Origin: Zavarzinia aquatilis
GTDB lineage: Bacteria > Pseudomonadota > Alphaproteobacteria > Zavarziniales > Zavarziniaceae
Length of the DNA: 64,000 nt
Direction: 5' to 3'
Assembly: GCF_003173035.1 (NCBI RefSeq)
Contig: NZ_QGLE01000006.1
Coordinates: forward strand, 186,578 to 250,577
Shown here: positions 7,997 through 16,346 of the stretch, one piece after another
Layout of the letters: every line of letters starts with the position of its first letter
How positions within the stretch are numbered: the first letter of the stretch is position 1
The notes under the pieces: model-generated
The model's input: the letters and a program-made list of their open reading frames with translations, nothing else
Told to the model about the DNA's origin: nothing
The model's database searches: none
Made by a program: the position numbers and the translations under genes

Positions 7997-8287
7997 ATGT
8001 ACCGGGACGTGAGGATGGCCGTGTTCGAGGCGCTGCCCGGCGGCTCGGAGGCGGCGCAGATCTATCTGGGGCTGATCGTCTATATCCTCGTTCTCGCGGC
8101 GCTGCGCCGGGGCCTTGGCCATCTGGCCGGGATCGGCATCGTCATCCTGATCGGGCTGGCGCTCGAGGTCGCGGATGTCGTACTCCTGCGCCAGTCGGCG
8201 CGCGCGGCGCTGCCCGACCTTCTTCATTTCACGCTGGCGCCGCTTGCGCTCTTCGCGGCGGCGCGGGCGCGGCTGCTCAGGCTCTGA
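7997..8287 (+). CDS. Small membrane protein, unknown function
   Basis: A 96-residue protein with three probable hydrophobic segments (about 22-38, 42-61 and 73-90), little hydrophilic sequence and no signal peptide. No family recognised. It ends seven bases before the TauE/SafE-type permease gene, so the two are likely cotranscribed. Start at the ATG at 7997; the in-frame ATG at residue 7 is possible. Confidence 0.6.
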   Translation: MYRDVRMAVFEALPGGSEAAQIYLGLIVYILVLAALRRGLGHLAGIGIVILIGLALEVADVVLLRQSARAALPDLLHFTLAPLALFAAARARLLRL

Positions 8288-8293
8288 CCGATC

Positions 8294-9052
8294 ATGGACT
8301 TCATCGCCGGCCCTGAGATTCTGGGGCTTCTGTTCCTGGTCGCGCTGGTCGCCGGCTGCATCGACGCCATCGCGGGCGGCGGCGGTCTTCTGACCGTGCC
8401 CATGCTGCTCGCCGTCGGGGTGCCGCCGGCCGAGACGCTGGCGACCAACAAGCTGCAGGGCAGTTTCGGCACCCTCGTCGCCAGCATCACCTTCATCCGC
8501 CGGGGCGAGATCGACCTGCGCCGTTTCTGGCCCTATATGGCGGCGACCTTTGGCGGCGCGGTCTTCGGCACCGTGGGCGTGCGGCTGATCGACGCCTCCG
8601 CCCTTGCCGAGGTGATCCCGGTCCTGCTGATCGGCGTCGCACTCTATGTCCTGCTGTCGCCCCGGGCCGGCGATATCGAGGCCCACCGCCGGGTCTCGGA
8701 CGCCTTCTTCATCGCCGTCGTCGCCAGCGCCATCGGCGCCTATGACGGCTTCTTCGGGCCGGGCACCGGCTCCTTCTTCGCCATCGCCTTCGTCGCCCTG
8801 CTCGGCTATTCGCTGCGCCGGGCGACCGCCCATGCCAAGGTGCTGAACTTCACCTCGAACGTCGCTTCGCTGGCCGTCTTCGTCGGCGGCGGGCACGTCG
8901 TCTGGGTGATCGGCGGGGCGATGGCGCTCGGCCAGCTGATCGGGGCGCGGGTGGGTGCCCATCTGGTGATCACCGCGGGCGCCCGCATCGTGCGGCCGAT
9001 CCTCGTCGTGATGTCACTCGCCCTCGCGCTGAAGCTGCTGATCTGGGGCTGA
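8294..9052 (+). CDS. TauE/SafE-family membrane transporter
   Basis: A 252-residue integral membrane protein of the TauE/SafE (DUF81) family, with about eight hydrophobic segments arranged as two related halves. The N-terminal half contains GCIDAIAGGGGLLTVPML and ATNKLQGSFGT. The second half has GAYDGFFGPGTGSFF, the typical paired glycine-rich motifs. Members export sulfite, sulfonates or other organic anions across the inner membrane; the substrate here cannot be told. It ends directly against the bioA stop codon on the other strand, leaving no space for a terminator between convergent genes. Confidence 0.9.
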   Translation: MDFIAGPEILGLLFLVALVAGCIDAIAGGGGLLTVPMLLAVGVPPAETLATNKLQGSFGTLVASITFIRRGEIDLRRFWPYMAATFGGAVFGTVGVRLIDASALAEVIPVLLIGVALYVLLSPRAGDIEAHRRVSDAFFIAVVASAIGAYDGFFGPGTGSFFAIAFVALLGYSLRRATAHAKVLNFTSNVASLAVFVGGGHVVWVIGGAMALGQLIGARVGAHLVITAGARIVRPILVVMSLALALKLLIWG

Positions 9053-10321
9053 TCAGCGCGCCGCCAGCACCTTGCGGATCGCCCCGGTCAGAATATCCAC
9101 CTCGTCCTCGGTCACGGTGAAGGCGGGGGTCAGATAGACGATGTCGCCGAAGGGCCGGACCCAGACCCCGGCCTCGACGAAGGCGCGCTTCAGGGCGTTC
9201 AGGTCGCCGATCCTGTCCAGCTGGACGACGCCGATGGCGCCCTTCACCCGGACGTCGACGACGCCGGGCAGATCCCGGCACTGGGGCAGCCGCGCGCGCA
9301 GCCAGCCCTCGATCGCCCGCACCTGATCGAGACGGGGCTCCCGCTCGAAGAGGTCGAGGGAAGCATTGGCGACCGCGCAGGCGAGGGCATTGCCCATATA
9401 GGTCGGCCCATGCATCAGCGCGGCGGAGGCGCGGTCGTCCCAGAAGGCGTCGAACACCCTTGTCGTCGCCACGGTCGCGGCCAGCGCCATGGTGCCGCCG
9501 GTCAAGGCCTTGGACAGGGTCACGATATCGGGCACCACGCCCGCTGCCTCGCAGGCGAACATGGTACCGGTGCGGCCGAAACCGACGAAAATCTCGTCGA
9601 AGATCAGCAGGGCGCCGATCCGGTCGGCGGCGGCGCGCAGCCGGCGCAAGACCGCGGCATCGTGGAACTTCATGCCGCCCGCGCCCTGCACCAGCGGCTC
9701 GACCAGGATGCCGGCGATCTCGTCGCCATGGGCATCGAGGACGGTGTCGAAGGCGGCGGCGCTCTCGTCGTCGACCGGCAGGTCGGCGATGAAATGGCGC
9801 GGCAGCAGGTCGGTGAAGAGGGAATGCATCCCCTCGTCCGGGTCGCAGACCGCCATCGTGCCGATCGTGTCGCCATGATAGCCGTGGCGGAACGACAGGA
9901 ACTTGCCCTTGCCGGTCACGCCCCGGTTCAGGAAATACTGGGTCGCCATCTTCATGGCGATCTCGACCGAGACCGAGCCCGAATCCGAGAAGAATACCCG
10001 CGACAGGTCGCCCGGCAGCAGGGCGGCGAGCCGGCGGGCGAGGGTCAGCGCCGGCTCCTGCACCAGGCCGCCGAACATGACGTGGGGCAATTGCTCCAGC
10101 TGGCGGGTGGCGGCGGCGCGGATATGCGGGTGGTTATAGCCGTGGCAGGCGGTCCACCACGAGGCGATGCCGTCGATCAGCACCCGCCCGTCGGCGAGAT
10201 GGATGCGCGTGCCCTCGGTGCGCGCCACCGGCAGGGGCGGCGTCACCGTCTTCATCTGGGTATAGGGCAGCCAGACGTGCCCGAGGCCGGCCGCGTACCA
10301 GCCGGGGGCCTGTGCCGTCAT
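9053..10321 (-). CDS. bioA: Adenosylmethionine-8-amino-7-oxononanoate aminotransferase
   Basis: BioA converts KAPA to DAPA in biotin synthesis, using S-adenosylmethionine as amino donor and PLP as cofactor. The 422-residue class III aminotransferase has the N-terminal HVWLPYTQM motif typical of BioA. It also has SGSVSVEIAMKMA, the FDEIFVGFGRTG loop, and the PLP lysine in LSKALTGGT. It begins four bases after the bioB stop, so bioB-bioA form an operon divergent from bioF-bioD. Confidence 0.96.
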   Translation of the reverse strand: MTAQAPGWYAAGLGHVWLPYTQMKTVTPPLPVARTEGTRIHLADGRVLIDGIASWWTACHGYNHPHIRAAATRQLEQLPHVMFGGLVQEPALTLARRLAALLPGDLSRVFFSDSGSVSVEIAMKMATQYFLNRGVTGKGKFLSFRHGYHGDTIGTMAVCDPDEGMHSLFTDLLPRHFIADLPVDDESAAAFDTVLDAHGDEIAGILVEPLVQGAGGMKFHDAAVLRRLRAAADRIGALLIFDEIFVGFGRTGTMFACEAAGVVPDIVTLSKALTGGTMALAATVATTRVFDAFWDDRASAALMHGPTYMGNALACAVANASLDLFEREPRLDQVRAIEGWLRARLPQCRDLPGVVDVRVKGAIGVVQLDRIGDLNALKRAFVEAGVWVRPFGDIVYLTPAFTVTEDEVDILTGAIRKVLAAR

Positions 10322-10325
10322 CGCC

Positions 10326-11357
10326 TTACTCGGCGGCGCGGATGCTCGCGGCTTCGCAGGGAGCGGGCATCGGGCGGACGCCCAGCTTGTCGAACAGGCG
10401 CTGGTCCTTTTCCGCCGCCGGATTGTCGGTGGTCAGCAGCTTCGGGCCGATGAAGATCGAATTGGCGCCGGCGAGGAAACACAGCGACTGCATCTCGTCC
10501 GACATATGCTCGCGCCCGGCCGACAGCCGGATCATCGAAGCCGGCATCAGGATCTTGGCGACGGCGATGGTGCGAACGAATTCGAAGGGGTCGAGATCGG
10601 CTTCCTGACCGAGCTGGGTGCCCTCGACCTTGACGAGAAGGTTGATCGGCACGGATTCGGGATGGACCGGCAGATTGGCCAGGGTCAGCAGCAGGCCGGC
10701 GCGGTCGTCCAGATCCTCGCCCATGCCGACGATGCCGCCGCAGCAGACGTTGATGCCGGCGTCCCGCACGTTTGACAGCGTGTCCAGCCGGTCCTGATAG
10801 GTCCGGGTGGTGATGATTTCCGGGTAGAACTCGGGCGAGGTGTCGAGATTGTGGTTGTAATAGTCGAGGCCGGCGTCCTTCAGGCGGTGGGCCTGATCGG
10901 CGTCGAGCATCCCCAGGGTGACGCAGGTTTCCATGCCCATGGCCTTCACGCCGCGGATCATGTCGATCACCTGGTCGAGATCGCGGTCCTTGGGGCTGCG
11001 CCAGGCGGCACCCATGCAGTAGCGGCTGGCGCCCGCGTCCTTGGCCCGCTTCGCTTCCTCGAGGACGGCGCCGACCGCCATCAACTTCGAGGCCTTGAGG
11101 CCGGTGTCGAATTTCGACGACTGCGGGCAATAGCCGCAATCCTCGGGGCAGCCGCCGGTCTTGATCGACAGAAGCGTCGACATCTGCACTTCGTTCGGAT
11201 CGAAGAAGCGGCGGTGGGCCGACTGCGCCTCGAAGATCAGGTCGGCGAAGGGCTTGGTGAACAGGGCCTCGACTTCATCGCGGCGCCAGTCGTGGCGCAG
11301 GCCGTCGGGACGGCCGGCGGTGACGGCAAGCGAAGGGGCGGGGGCGAATTCGGTCAT
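10326..11357 (-). CDS. bioB: Biotin synthase
   Basis: The radical-SAM enzyme that inserts sulfur into dethiobiotin. The 343-residue protein has the [4Fe-4S] motif [11 protein letters not shown], the downstream conserved cysteines (including GAAWRSP and [10 protein letters not shown]), and an N-terminal region beginning [13 protein letters not shown]. First gene of the minus-strand biotin arm. The divergent spacer to bioF is about 190 bases, and I could not find the BioR box (TTATCTATAA-like) known from other alphaproteobacteria. Confidence 0.97.
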   Translation of the reverse strand: MTEFAPAPSLAVTAGRPDGLRHDWRRDEVEALFTKPFADLIFEAQSAHRRFFDPNEVQMSTLLSIKTGGCPEDCGYCPQSSKFDTGLKASKLMAVGAVLEEAKRAKDAGASRYCMGAAWRSPKDRDLDQVIDMIRGVKAMGMETCVTLGMLDADQAHRLKDAGLDYYNHNLDTSPEFYPEIITTRTYQDRLDTLSNVRDAGINVCCGGIVGMGEDLDDRAGLLLTLANLPVHPESVPINLLVKVEGTQLGQEADLDPFEFVRTIAVAKILMPASMIRLSAGREHMSDEMQSLCFLAGANSIFIGPKLLTTDNPAAEKDQRLFDKLGVRPMPAPCEAASIRAAE

Positions 11358-11549
11358 GGGCGACCCTATCCTCGGCAGACGACGAGACGATACGCCGCGG
11401 GCGACGGCCCGCGTGTGCTGGCCCGCAGACTATGCGGCTTTGCGGCAAGGTCAATAGGCGAGACCGGAAACAGCCCGTTCGTGGATGGGGATTGACCCCC
11501 GCCCGCAATGGGACCAATGTGCGCCGCCTTTCAGGAACTCGTGTCGATC

Positions 11550-12698
11550 ATGCGCTCTCTCGACGCCTTTGCCGCAGGCAAGCTCGCAGAACTGGACCAG
11601 CGTCACCAGCGCCGCACGCTCGTGCCCACGGCACGGCTGGACGGCGCCTGGCTGGAGCGCGGCGGCCGGCGCCTGGTCTCGTTTTCCTGCAACGACTATC
11701 TGAATTTCGCCAGTCACCCGCAGGTGAAGGCCGCCGCGATCCGCGCGGTCGAGCAGCATGGCGCCGGGGCCGGCGCCTCGCGCCTCGTGACCGGCAACCA
11801 CCCGCTGATCGAAGAACTGGAAGCCCGCCTTGCCCGGCTGAAGGGGACCGAGGCCGCCTGCGTCTTCGGCTCGGGCTATCTTGCCAATCTTGGCATCATT
11901 CCGGTGCTCGTCGGCAGGGACGGGCTCGTCATCGTCGACGAGCTGGCCCACAATTGCATCAACGCGGGCGCGCAGATGGCGCCCGGCCGCGCCCTGACTT
12001 TCCGCCACAACGACCTTTCGCACCTGCGCGAGATCCTGGCGGCCGAGCGTGGCAACTACACCCATGTCCTCGTCGTCACCGACGGTGTCTTCTCGATGGA
12101 CGGCGACCTCGCCCCCCTGAAGGCGATGGGCGAGCTTTGCGCCGAATATGACGCCTGGCTGATGTCGGACGATGCCCATGGCATCGGCGTGATCGGCGGC
12201 GGCCGGGGCTCGGTCCATGTTGGCGAGGGCGCCGCCGCCGTGCCGCTGCAGATGGGCACCTTGTCGAAGGCCATCGGCTCCTATGGCGCCTATCTCTGCG
12301 CCTCGAAGCCGGTGATCGACCTGATGAAGACGCGGTCGCGCACACTCGTCTATTCGACCGGCCTGCCGCCCGCCGCCATCGGCGCCGCCATCGAGGCCCT
12401 GAACATCATCGAGAGCGAGCCCGAGCTGATCGCCCGTCCGGTGGAAAAGGCCCGGCGCTTCACCCGCGCCCTCAACATGGCCCCGGCCGAAAGCCCGATC
12501 GTGCCGATCATCCTCGGCGCCGAAACGCGGGCGCTGGAGGCGCAGCGCGTGCTGGCCGAGGCGGGCTATCTCGTGTCCGCCATCAGGCCGCCGACCGTGC
12601 CCGCCGGCACCTCGCGCCTGCGCTTCGCCTTTTCGGCCGCGATCGAGGATGCGGATATCGACGCCGTCGCCGCGCTGCTGCGGGAGAAGATCCTGTGA
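11550..12698 (+). CDS. bioF: 8-amino-7-oxononanoate synthase
   Basis: A PLP-dependent alpha-oxoamine synthase joining pimeloyl-thioester and alanine to make KAPA, the first ring-forming step of biotin synthesis. Seen: SFSCNDYLNF, the GAGASRLVTGNH motif, the DDAHGIGVIGGGRG aspartate motif, and the lysine in GTLSKAIGSYGAYLC. About 382 residues from the ATG at 11550. A GTG at 11541 has AGGA at better spacing and could be the true start; an ATG at 11508 is less likely. The stop overlaps the bioD GTG start (GTGA). Confidence 0.94.
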   Translation: MRSLDAFAAGKLAELDQRHQRRTLVPTARLDGAWLERGGRRLVSFSCNDYLNFASHPQVKAAAIRAVEQHGAGAGASRLVTGNHPLIEELEARLARLKGTEAACVFGSGYLANLGIIPVLVGRDGLVIVDELAHNCINAGAQMAPGRALTFRHNDLSHLREILAAERGNYTHVLVVTDGVFSMDGDLAPLKAMGELCAEYDAWLMSDDAHGIGVIGGGRGSVHVGEGAAAVPLQMGTLSKAIGSYGAYLCASKPVIDLMKTRSRTLVYSTGLPPAAIGAAIEALNIIESEPELIARPVEKARRFTRALNMAPAESPIVPIILGAETRALEAQRVLAEAGYLVSAIRPPTVPAGTSRLRFAFSAAIEDADIDAVAALLREKIL

Positions 12699-13408
12699 GC
12701 CGGACCCTCTTCATCACCTCGAGCGGCACCGAGATCGGCAAGACGCTGGTCACCAGTGCCCTTGCCCATCAGCTGCGCGGCACCGACACGCTGGTGCTGA
12801 AGCCGGTGGTCAGCGGCTACGAGCCCGAGACCGCGGCCGAGAGCGATCCCGGCCGCATCCTCATGGCGCAGGGCCGGCCGGTCACCGAAGAAGCCATCGC
12901 CGCCATCGCGCCCTGGCGCTTCAAGACCCCGGTCGCGCCCGATGTCGCCGCCCGGCTGGAAGGCCGGGCCGTCACCGCGGCCGACATCGCCGGCTTCTGC
13001 CAGAGGGCCGGCGCCGGCCGGGAGACGCTGATCGTCGAGGGCGCGGGCGGGCTGATGGCCCCTGTCGCCGAGCGGGAGACCTTTCTCGACGTGCTGGCGA
13101 TCACCCGCTGGCCGTCGCTGCTCGTCGTCGGCAGCTATCTCGGCACGCTGTCCCATACCTATACGGCGGTCGAGACCTTGCGCGCGCGCGGCCTGCCCAT
13201 CGCCGGCATCGTGATCAGCGAGAGCGAAGGTGGCGGCAATATCGCCGAACTGACCCGCTCCATCGCCGCATTTCTGCCGGAATTGCCCCTTTGTGTCGTG
13301 CCGCGACTCGCCGGAGCCGAGCCTTGGGGCCAGGCCCCCCGCCTGACACAATTTCTTGTGGACAAGTCAGCATCTGGTGTGGCGCCAAAAGCGCCTGCCG
13401 AGATATAG
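12695..13408 (+). CDS. bioD: Dethiobiotin synthetase
   Basis: An ATP-dependent carboxylase closing the ureido ring of dethiobiotin. The 237-residue protein has the P-loop-like TSSGTEIGKTLVTSAL near the N-terminus, KPVVSGYEPE, and VEGAGGLMAPV. Its GTG start overlaps the bioF stop by two bases, so the two are translationally coupled. No bioC, bioH or bioZ for the pimeloyl part is in the window. Confidence 0.95.
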   Translation: MSRTLFITSSGTEIGKTLVTSALAHQLRGTDTLVLKPVVSGYEPETAAESDPGRILMAQGRPVTEEAIAAIAPWRFKTPVAPDVAARLEGRAVTAADIAGFCQRAGAGRETLIVEGAGGLMAPVAERETFLDVLAITRWPSLLVVGSYLGTLSHTYTAVETLRARGLPIAGIVISESEGGGNIAELTRSIAAFLPELPLCVVPRLAGAEPWGQAPRLTQFLVDKSASGVAPKAPAEI

Positions 13409-13456
13409 TGTTTATCGTTGCGGTCAAGACCGTTTACTGGGGAGTGAGGACACGCC

Positions 13457-14086
13457 ATGTCCTGGACCGATGAGCGTATCGCGACGCTGCGCGACCTGTG
13501 GGAACAAGGCCTGAGCGCCAGCCAGATCGCGACCAAACTGGGCAACATCACGCGCAACGCGGTGATCGGCAAGGTTCACCGCCTCGGCCTGTCCGGCCGG
13601 CCGAGCCCGGTGCGCAGCGAACGTCCGGCGGCCCCTGCCGCCGATCTGCCGGTGGTCGAGACCGTGGTGACGAAGCCCGTGGCGGAAGCGCCGCGCGCCG
13701 CCGCGCCGGCGGCCCCCCGCCCGGTGCGGATTGTCAGTGGCGCCCCGTCGGCGAGCGATGCGCCGGCCGCCGCGGCCCCGGTGGCGCAGCCCCGCCTGCA
13801 GCCCGCGCGCCCGGCCCCCGTGGCGGCGCCCCGACCGATCGCGGCCGAGCCGGAACCCATGGTTCGCGCCACCCTGCTGTCGATCAACGACCGCATGTGC
13901 AAGTGGCCGGTGGGCGATCCGGGCGATGCCGGCTTCCATTTCTGCGGTCGCCGCGCCCAGACCGGTATGCCCTATTGCCAGGATCACGCCCGCATCGCCT
14001 ATCAGGCGGCGACGCCGAAATCGCGCGAGAAGCGCGACCGGGATCGCGAGCGCGAACGCGAGCGCCTGCTGCGCAGCCTGCTGTAG
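13457..14086 (+). CDS. gcrA: Cell-cycle regulator GcrA
   Basis: The alphaproteobacterial transcription regulator that works with sigma-70 RNA polymerase at promoters carrying CcrM-methylated GANTC sites. The N-terminus MSWTDERIATLRDLWEQGLS with SASQIA and RNAVIGKVHRLGL is the GcrA DNA-binding helix-turn-helix. The C-terminal domain has the conserved Cys/His cluster CKWPVGDP, FHFCGRR, and PYCQDHARIAYQ that contacts RNA polymerase. The alanine/proline-rich middle makes it longer (209 residues) than Caulobacter GcrA (about 170). It has its own strong terminator and lies 49 bases after bioD. Confidence 0.96.
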   Translation: MSWTDERIATLRDLWEQGLSASQIATKLGNITRNAVIGKVHRLGLSGRPSPVRSERPAAPAADLPVVETVVTKPVAEAPRAAAPAAPRPVRIVSGAPSASDAPAAAAPVAQPRLQPARPAPVAAPRPIAAEPEPMVRATLLSINDRMCKWPVGDPGDAGFHFCGRRAQTGMPYCQDHARIAYQAATPKSREKRDRDRERERERLLRSLL

Positions 14087-14123
14087 CAGGCCGCCGCCGG
14101 CTTTCGCCGGACGAGCGAGCGAG

Positions 14124-14150
14124 CGGGGCCTTCGGGCCCCGTTTTCTTTT
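14124..14150 (+). terminator. Rho-independent terminator after gcrA
   Basis: A 7-bp GC stem (CGGGGCC with GGCCCCG) closed by a TTCG-type loop, followed directly by GTTTTCTTTT. It lies about 40 bases after the gcrA stop. Textbook intrinsic terminator. Confidence 0.9.
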
Positions 14151-14214
14151 GCGCCGCAGCTGGAAAAATGCCTCCCTTAACCTCGTATTGAAGAACCTGG
14201 GACAGGCTGGGGGC

Positions 14215-16143
14215 ATGTCCAAGCTGATTGCCGAATCCGCCATCTCGCCGCGTTTGCGTCACCGCCTCGCCGAAATCGAAACCCTGGTCGCCCAGGATGG
14301 CGACGGCATCATGGTGTGCGAGGCCGGCGACCTGGCCCCGCCCTACCCCCGCATCGTCGGCGCCAACGACGAGCAGTGCCGGCTGACCGGCTATCCGCTG
14401 GCGGCCATGCTCGGTCAGTCGCCCCGCCTGTTCCAGAGCGAGGACACAAGCCCGGAAACCCGGGCCGAAATCCGTTCCGCCCTCGCCAACCGGCGCAAGA
14501 TCCGCACGGAAATCCTGAACCGCGCCCGCGACGGCGAGCGTTACTGGGTCGACATGGACATCGTTCCGGTCATCGACCCGGACAGCGGCCAGCTGTTCTT
14601 CGTCTCGTTCCAGCGCGACATCACGCGCCGTCGCCGTCTCGAGGAAGAGCGGATCGAAGCCCTCGCCCGGGCCGAACGGGCCATGGCCGGGCGGGCGGAT
14701 TTCATCGGTGCCGTCAGCCGCGAGATTTCCCGGCCGCTTGGCGCGATCCTCGCCGGTCTCGAACTGCTGGAGCGCCAGCAGCCCGGCCCGGAGCAGCGAC
14801 CCCTGATCGCGGGCGCGTTGCGCGCCGTTCGTAGCCTCGGCGACTTCGTCGACTGGTTGCCCGATATCGCTCGCATGGATGCCGGGGCCTCGATCAGCGG
14901 CGCGGCGACACCGCTCTCGCTCGACGATTTCCTCGACGACATCAGGCTGCAGTTCTCGGGGGAAGCCAGCCGGCGAGGCCTGCATTTCGAGGCGACGCGT
15001 AGCGATGGCCTGCCCTTCGCGATCGACATCGACATCCCCCACCTGCGCCAGCTGGTCACCTGCCTGATCGAGCAAGCCCTGCGCGAGACCGATCAGGGCG
15101 GCATCGCCCTCACCCTCGAAGGCGGCGACGACCTGCTCTGGCTGTCGGTGCATGACAGCGGCGCGGCGGCCCCGGCGGACGGGCTGCTGCCCGACCTCGC
15201 CGAGAGGCTCGCCGCGACCCTCGGTGCCGTGGTCGAGACCGAGGCGCTGGAAAGCGGTGGGTCCACCCGCCGGGTCGCCTTGCCGGCGCCCGGCGTCGCG
15301 GCCACCCACCGGCGGCCGGCGGTGGAATGGCGTCACGCCCTGCGCGCCGGAGCCCAGGTCGAGCCGATAGCGCCTCCGCCTCCGCCTGCCGCCACCGGCG
15401 GTCCGGTCGCCCGGCTTCGCGTTCTGGTCGCCAGTGCCGACGCCGATGAACGCGCCACCCTCGCTCGCCAACTGCAGGCCCTCGGGGCCCGGGTGGACAT
15501 TGTCGCCAACGGCGCGCAGGCGCTGATTCTCGCGACGTCGGAAACGCCCTACGATCTCGTGCTCGCCGATTTCGATCTGCCCGTCGTCTCGGGCGCGGAC
15601 TTCGTGCGCGGCCTGCGCACGCACGAGGAAGCCCACGGCCTGCCGCGCGGCCATGTCGTCGGCATGGCGGAACAGGCCCAGGGGCCGGCGTCCGACGAAG
15701 CGCGAACCGCCGGCATGGATCGTGTCATGGCCCGGCCAGTCAGCCTCGGCCAGCTCGTCGATCTCCTGTCGGGCGGCGATGACGACGGCGCGCCGGCCCT
15801 GCCGCCGATCGACGTGCCCGGGCTGAAGGCCCGCCTCGATCTCGCCGACGATCTCGACCTCGCGGCCGTGCTCGCCGTCTTCGCCGAAACCCTCGATCAG
15901 CTCGAGGCCGATCTGGCCGCCGCGGTCGATGTCCGCGATGCCGACCGCGCCCTCGACATCCTCCATGTCCTTGCGGGGCAGGCGAAGGATATCGAGGCAC
16001 GGCCCCTGCTCTCGGCCCTCGGACCCTGCCGTCTCGCCATCGGCAATGGCGACTGGCTGTTCGCCACCCGCACTCTCGAGCGTCTGGCCACCGAAACCGC
16101 CCGCCTGCGCCAGGCCATGGACGCCATTCTCGAAGCCGCCTGA
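14215..16143 (+). CDS. PAS domain hybrid histidine-kinase-like protein with degenerate kinase core and HPt domain
   Basis: A 642-residue soluble protein. Order: N-terminal region, PAS/PAC (about 30-140, including RDGERYWVDMDIVPV and VSFQRDITRRR), a HisKA-like helix (about 160-225), a HATPase-like remnant (about 285-375), a receiver domain (about 402-515) and an HPt domain (about 540-640). The phospho-acceptor motif reads SRE instead of SHE (Arg169, codon CGC at 14719). The N box lacks its asparagines (LIEQALRETDQG) and the G2 box is absent. The receiver retains Asp452, but the switch lysine is Arg in ARPVS. The HPt motif LHVLAGQAKDIEA keeps its histidine (His584). So it probably cannot autophosphorylate and may instead take part in a relay or act as a sensor scaffold. 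Lies after the gcrA terminator; no adjacent response regulator. Confidence 0.82.
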   Translation: MSKLIAESAISPRLRHRLAEIETLVAQDGDGIMVCEAGDLAPPYPRIVGANDEQCRLTGYPLAAMLGQSPRLFQSEDTSPETRAEIRSALANRRKIRTEILNRARDGERYWVDMDIVPVIDPDSGQLFFVSFQRDITRRRRLEEERIEALARAERAMAGRADFIGAVSREISRPLGAILAGLELLERQQPGPEQRPLIAGALRAVRSLGDFVDWLPDIARMDAGASISGAATPLSLDDFLDDIRLQFSGEASRRGLHFEATRSDGLPFAIDIDIPHLRQLVTCLIEQALRETDQGGIALTLEGGDDLLWLSVHDSGAAAPADGLLPDLAERLAATLGAVVETEALESGGSTRRVALPAPGVAATHRRPAVEWRHALRAGAQVEPIAPPPPPAATGGPVARLRVLVASADADERATLARQLQALGARVDIVANGAQALILATSETPYDLVLADFDLPVVSGADFVRGLRTHEEAHGLPRGHVVGMAEQAQGPASDEARTAGMDRVMARPVSLGQLVDLLSGGDDDGAPALPPIDVPGLKARLDLADDLDLAAVLAVFAETLDQLEADLAAAVDVRDADRALDILHVLAGQAKDIEARPLLSALGPCRLAIGNGDWLFATRTLERLATETARLRQAMDAILEAA

Positions 16144-16346
16144 CCCCGCGTTCGTGGACGCGGCCGACGCGGACAGCCGCACGCGCGGGCGATTGCCCCT
16201 TTTCGGCGCGCTCCCTTGAGCTGCGTCAATGCGATGGGGCGCCATTTTCAATAAAATACGAAAAATAACGCCGGCAATCTTCGGTAAATCCGAGGATATC
16301 GGGGCGGGTGGCCGCGCGCCCTCCGCCGATCTGACAGGAGAGCGGA

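Noticed and set aside
13498-14214. N-terminal extension of the hybrid kinase-like gene through gcrA
   Set aside because: The frame stays open only because of high GC; gcrA occupies this stretch in another frame, and a terminator separates them.
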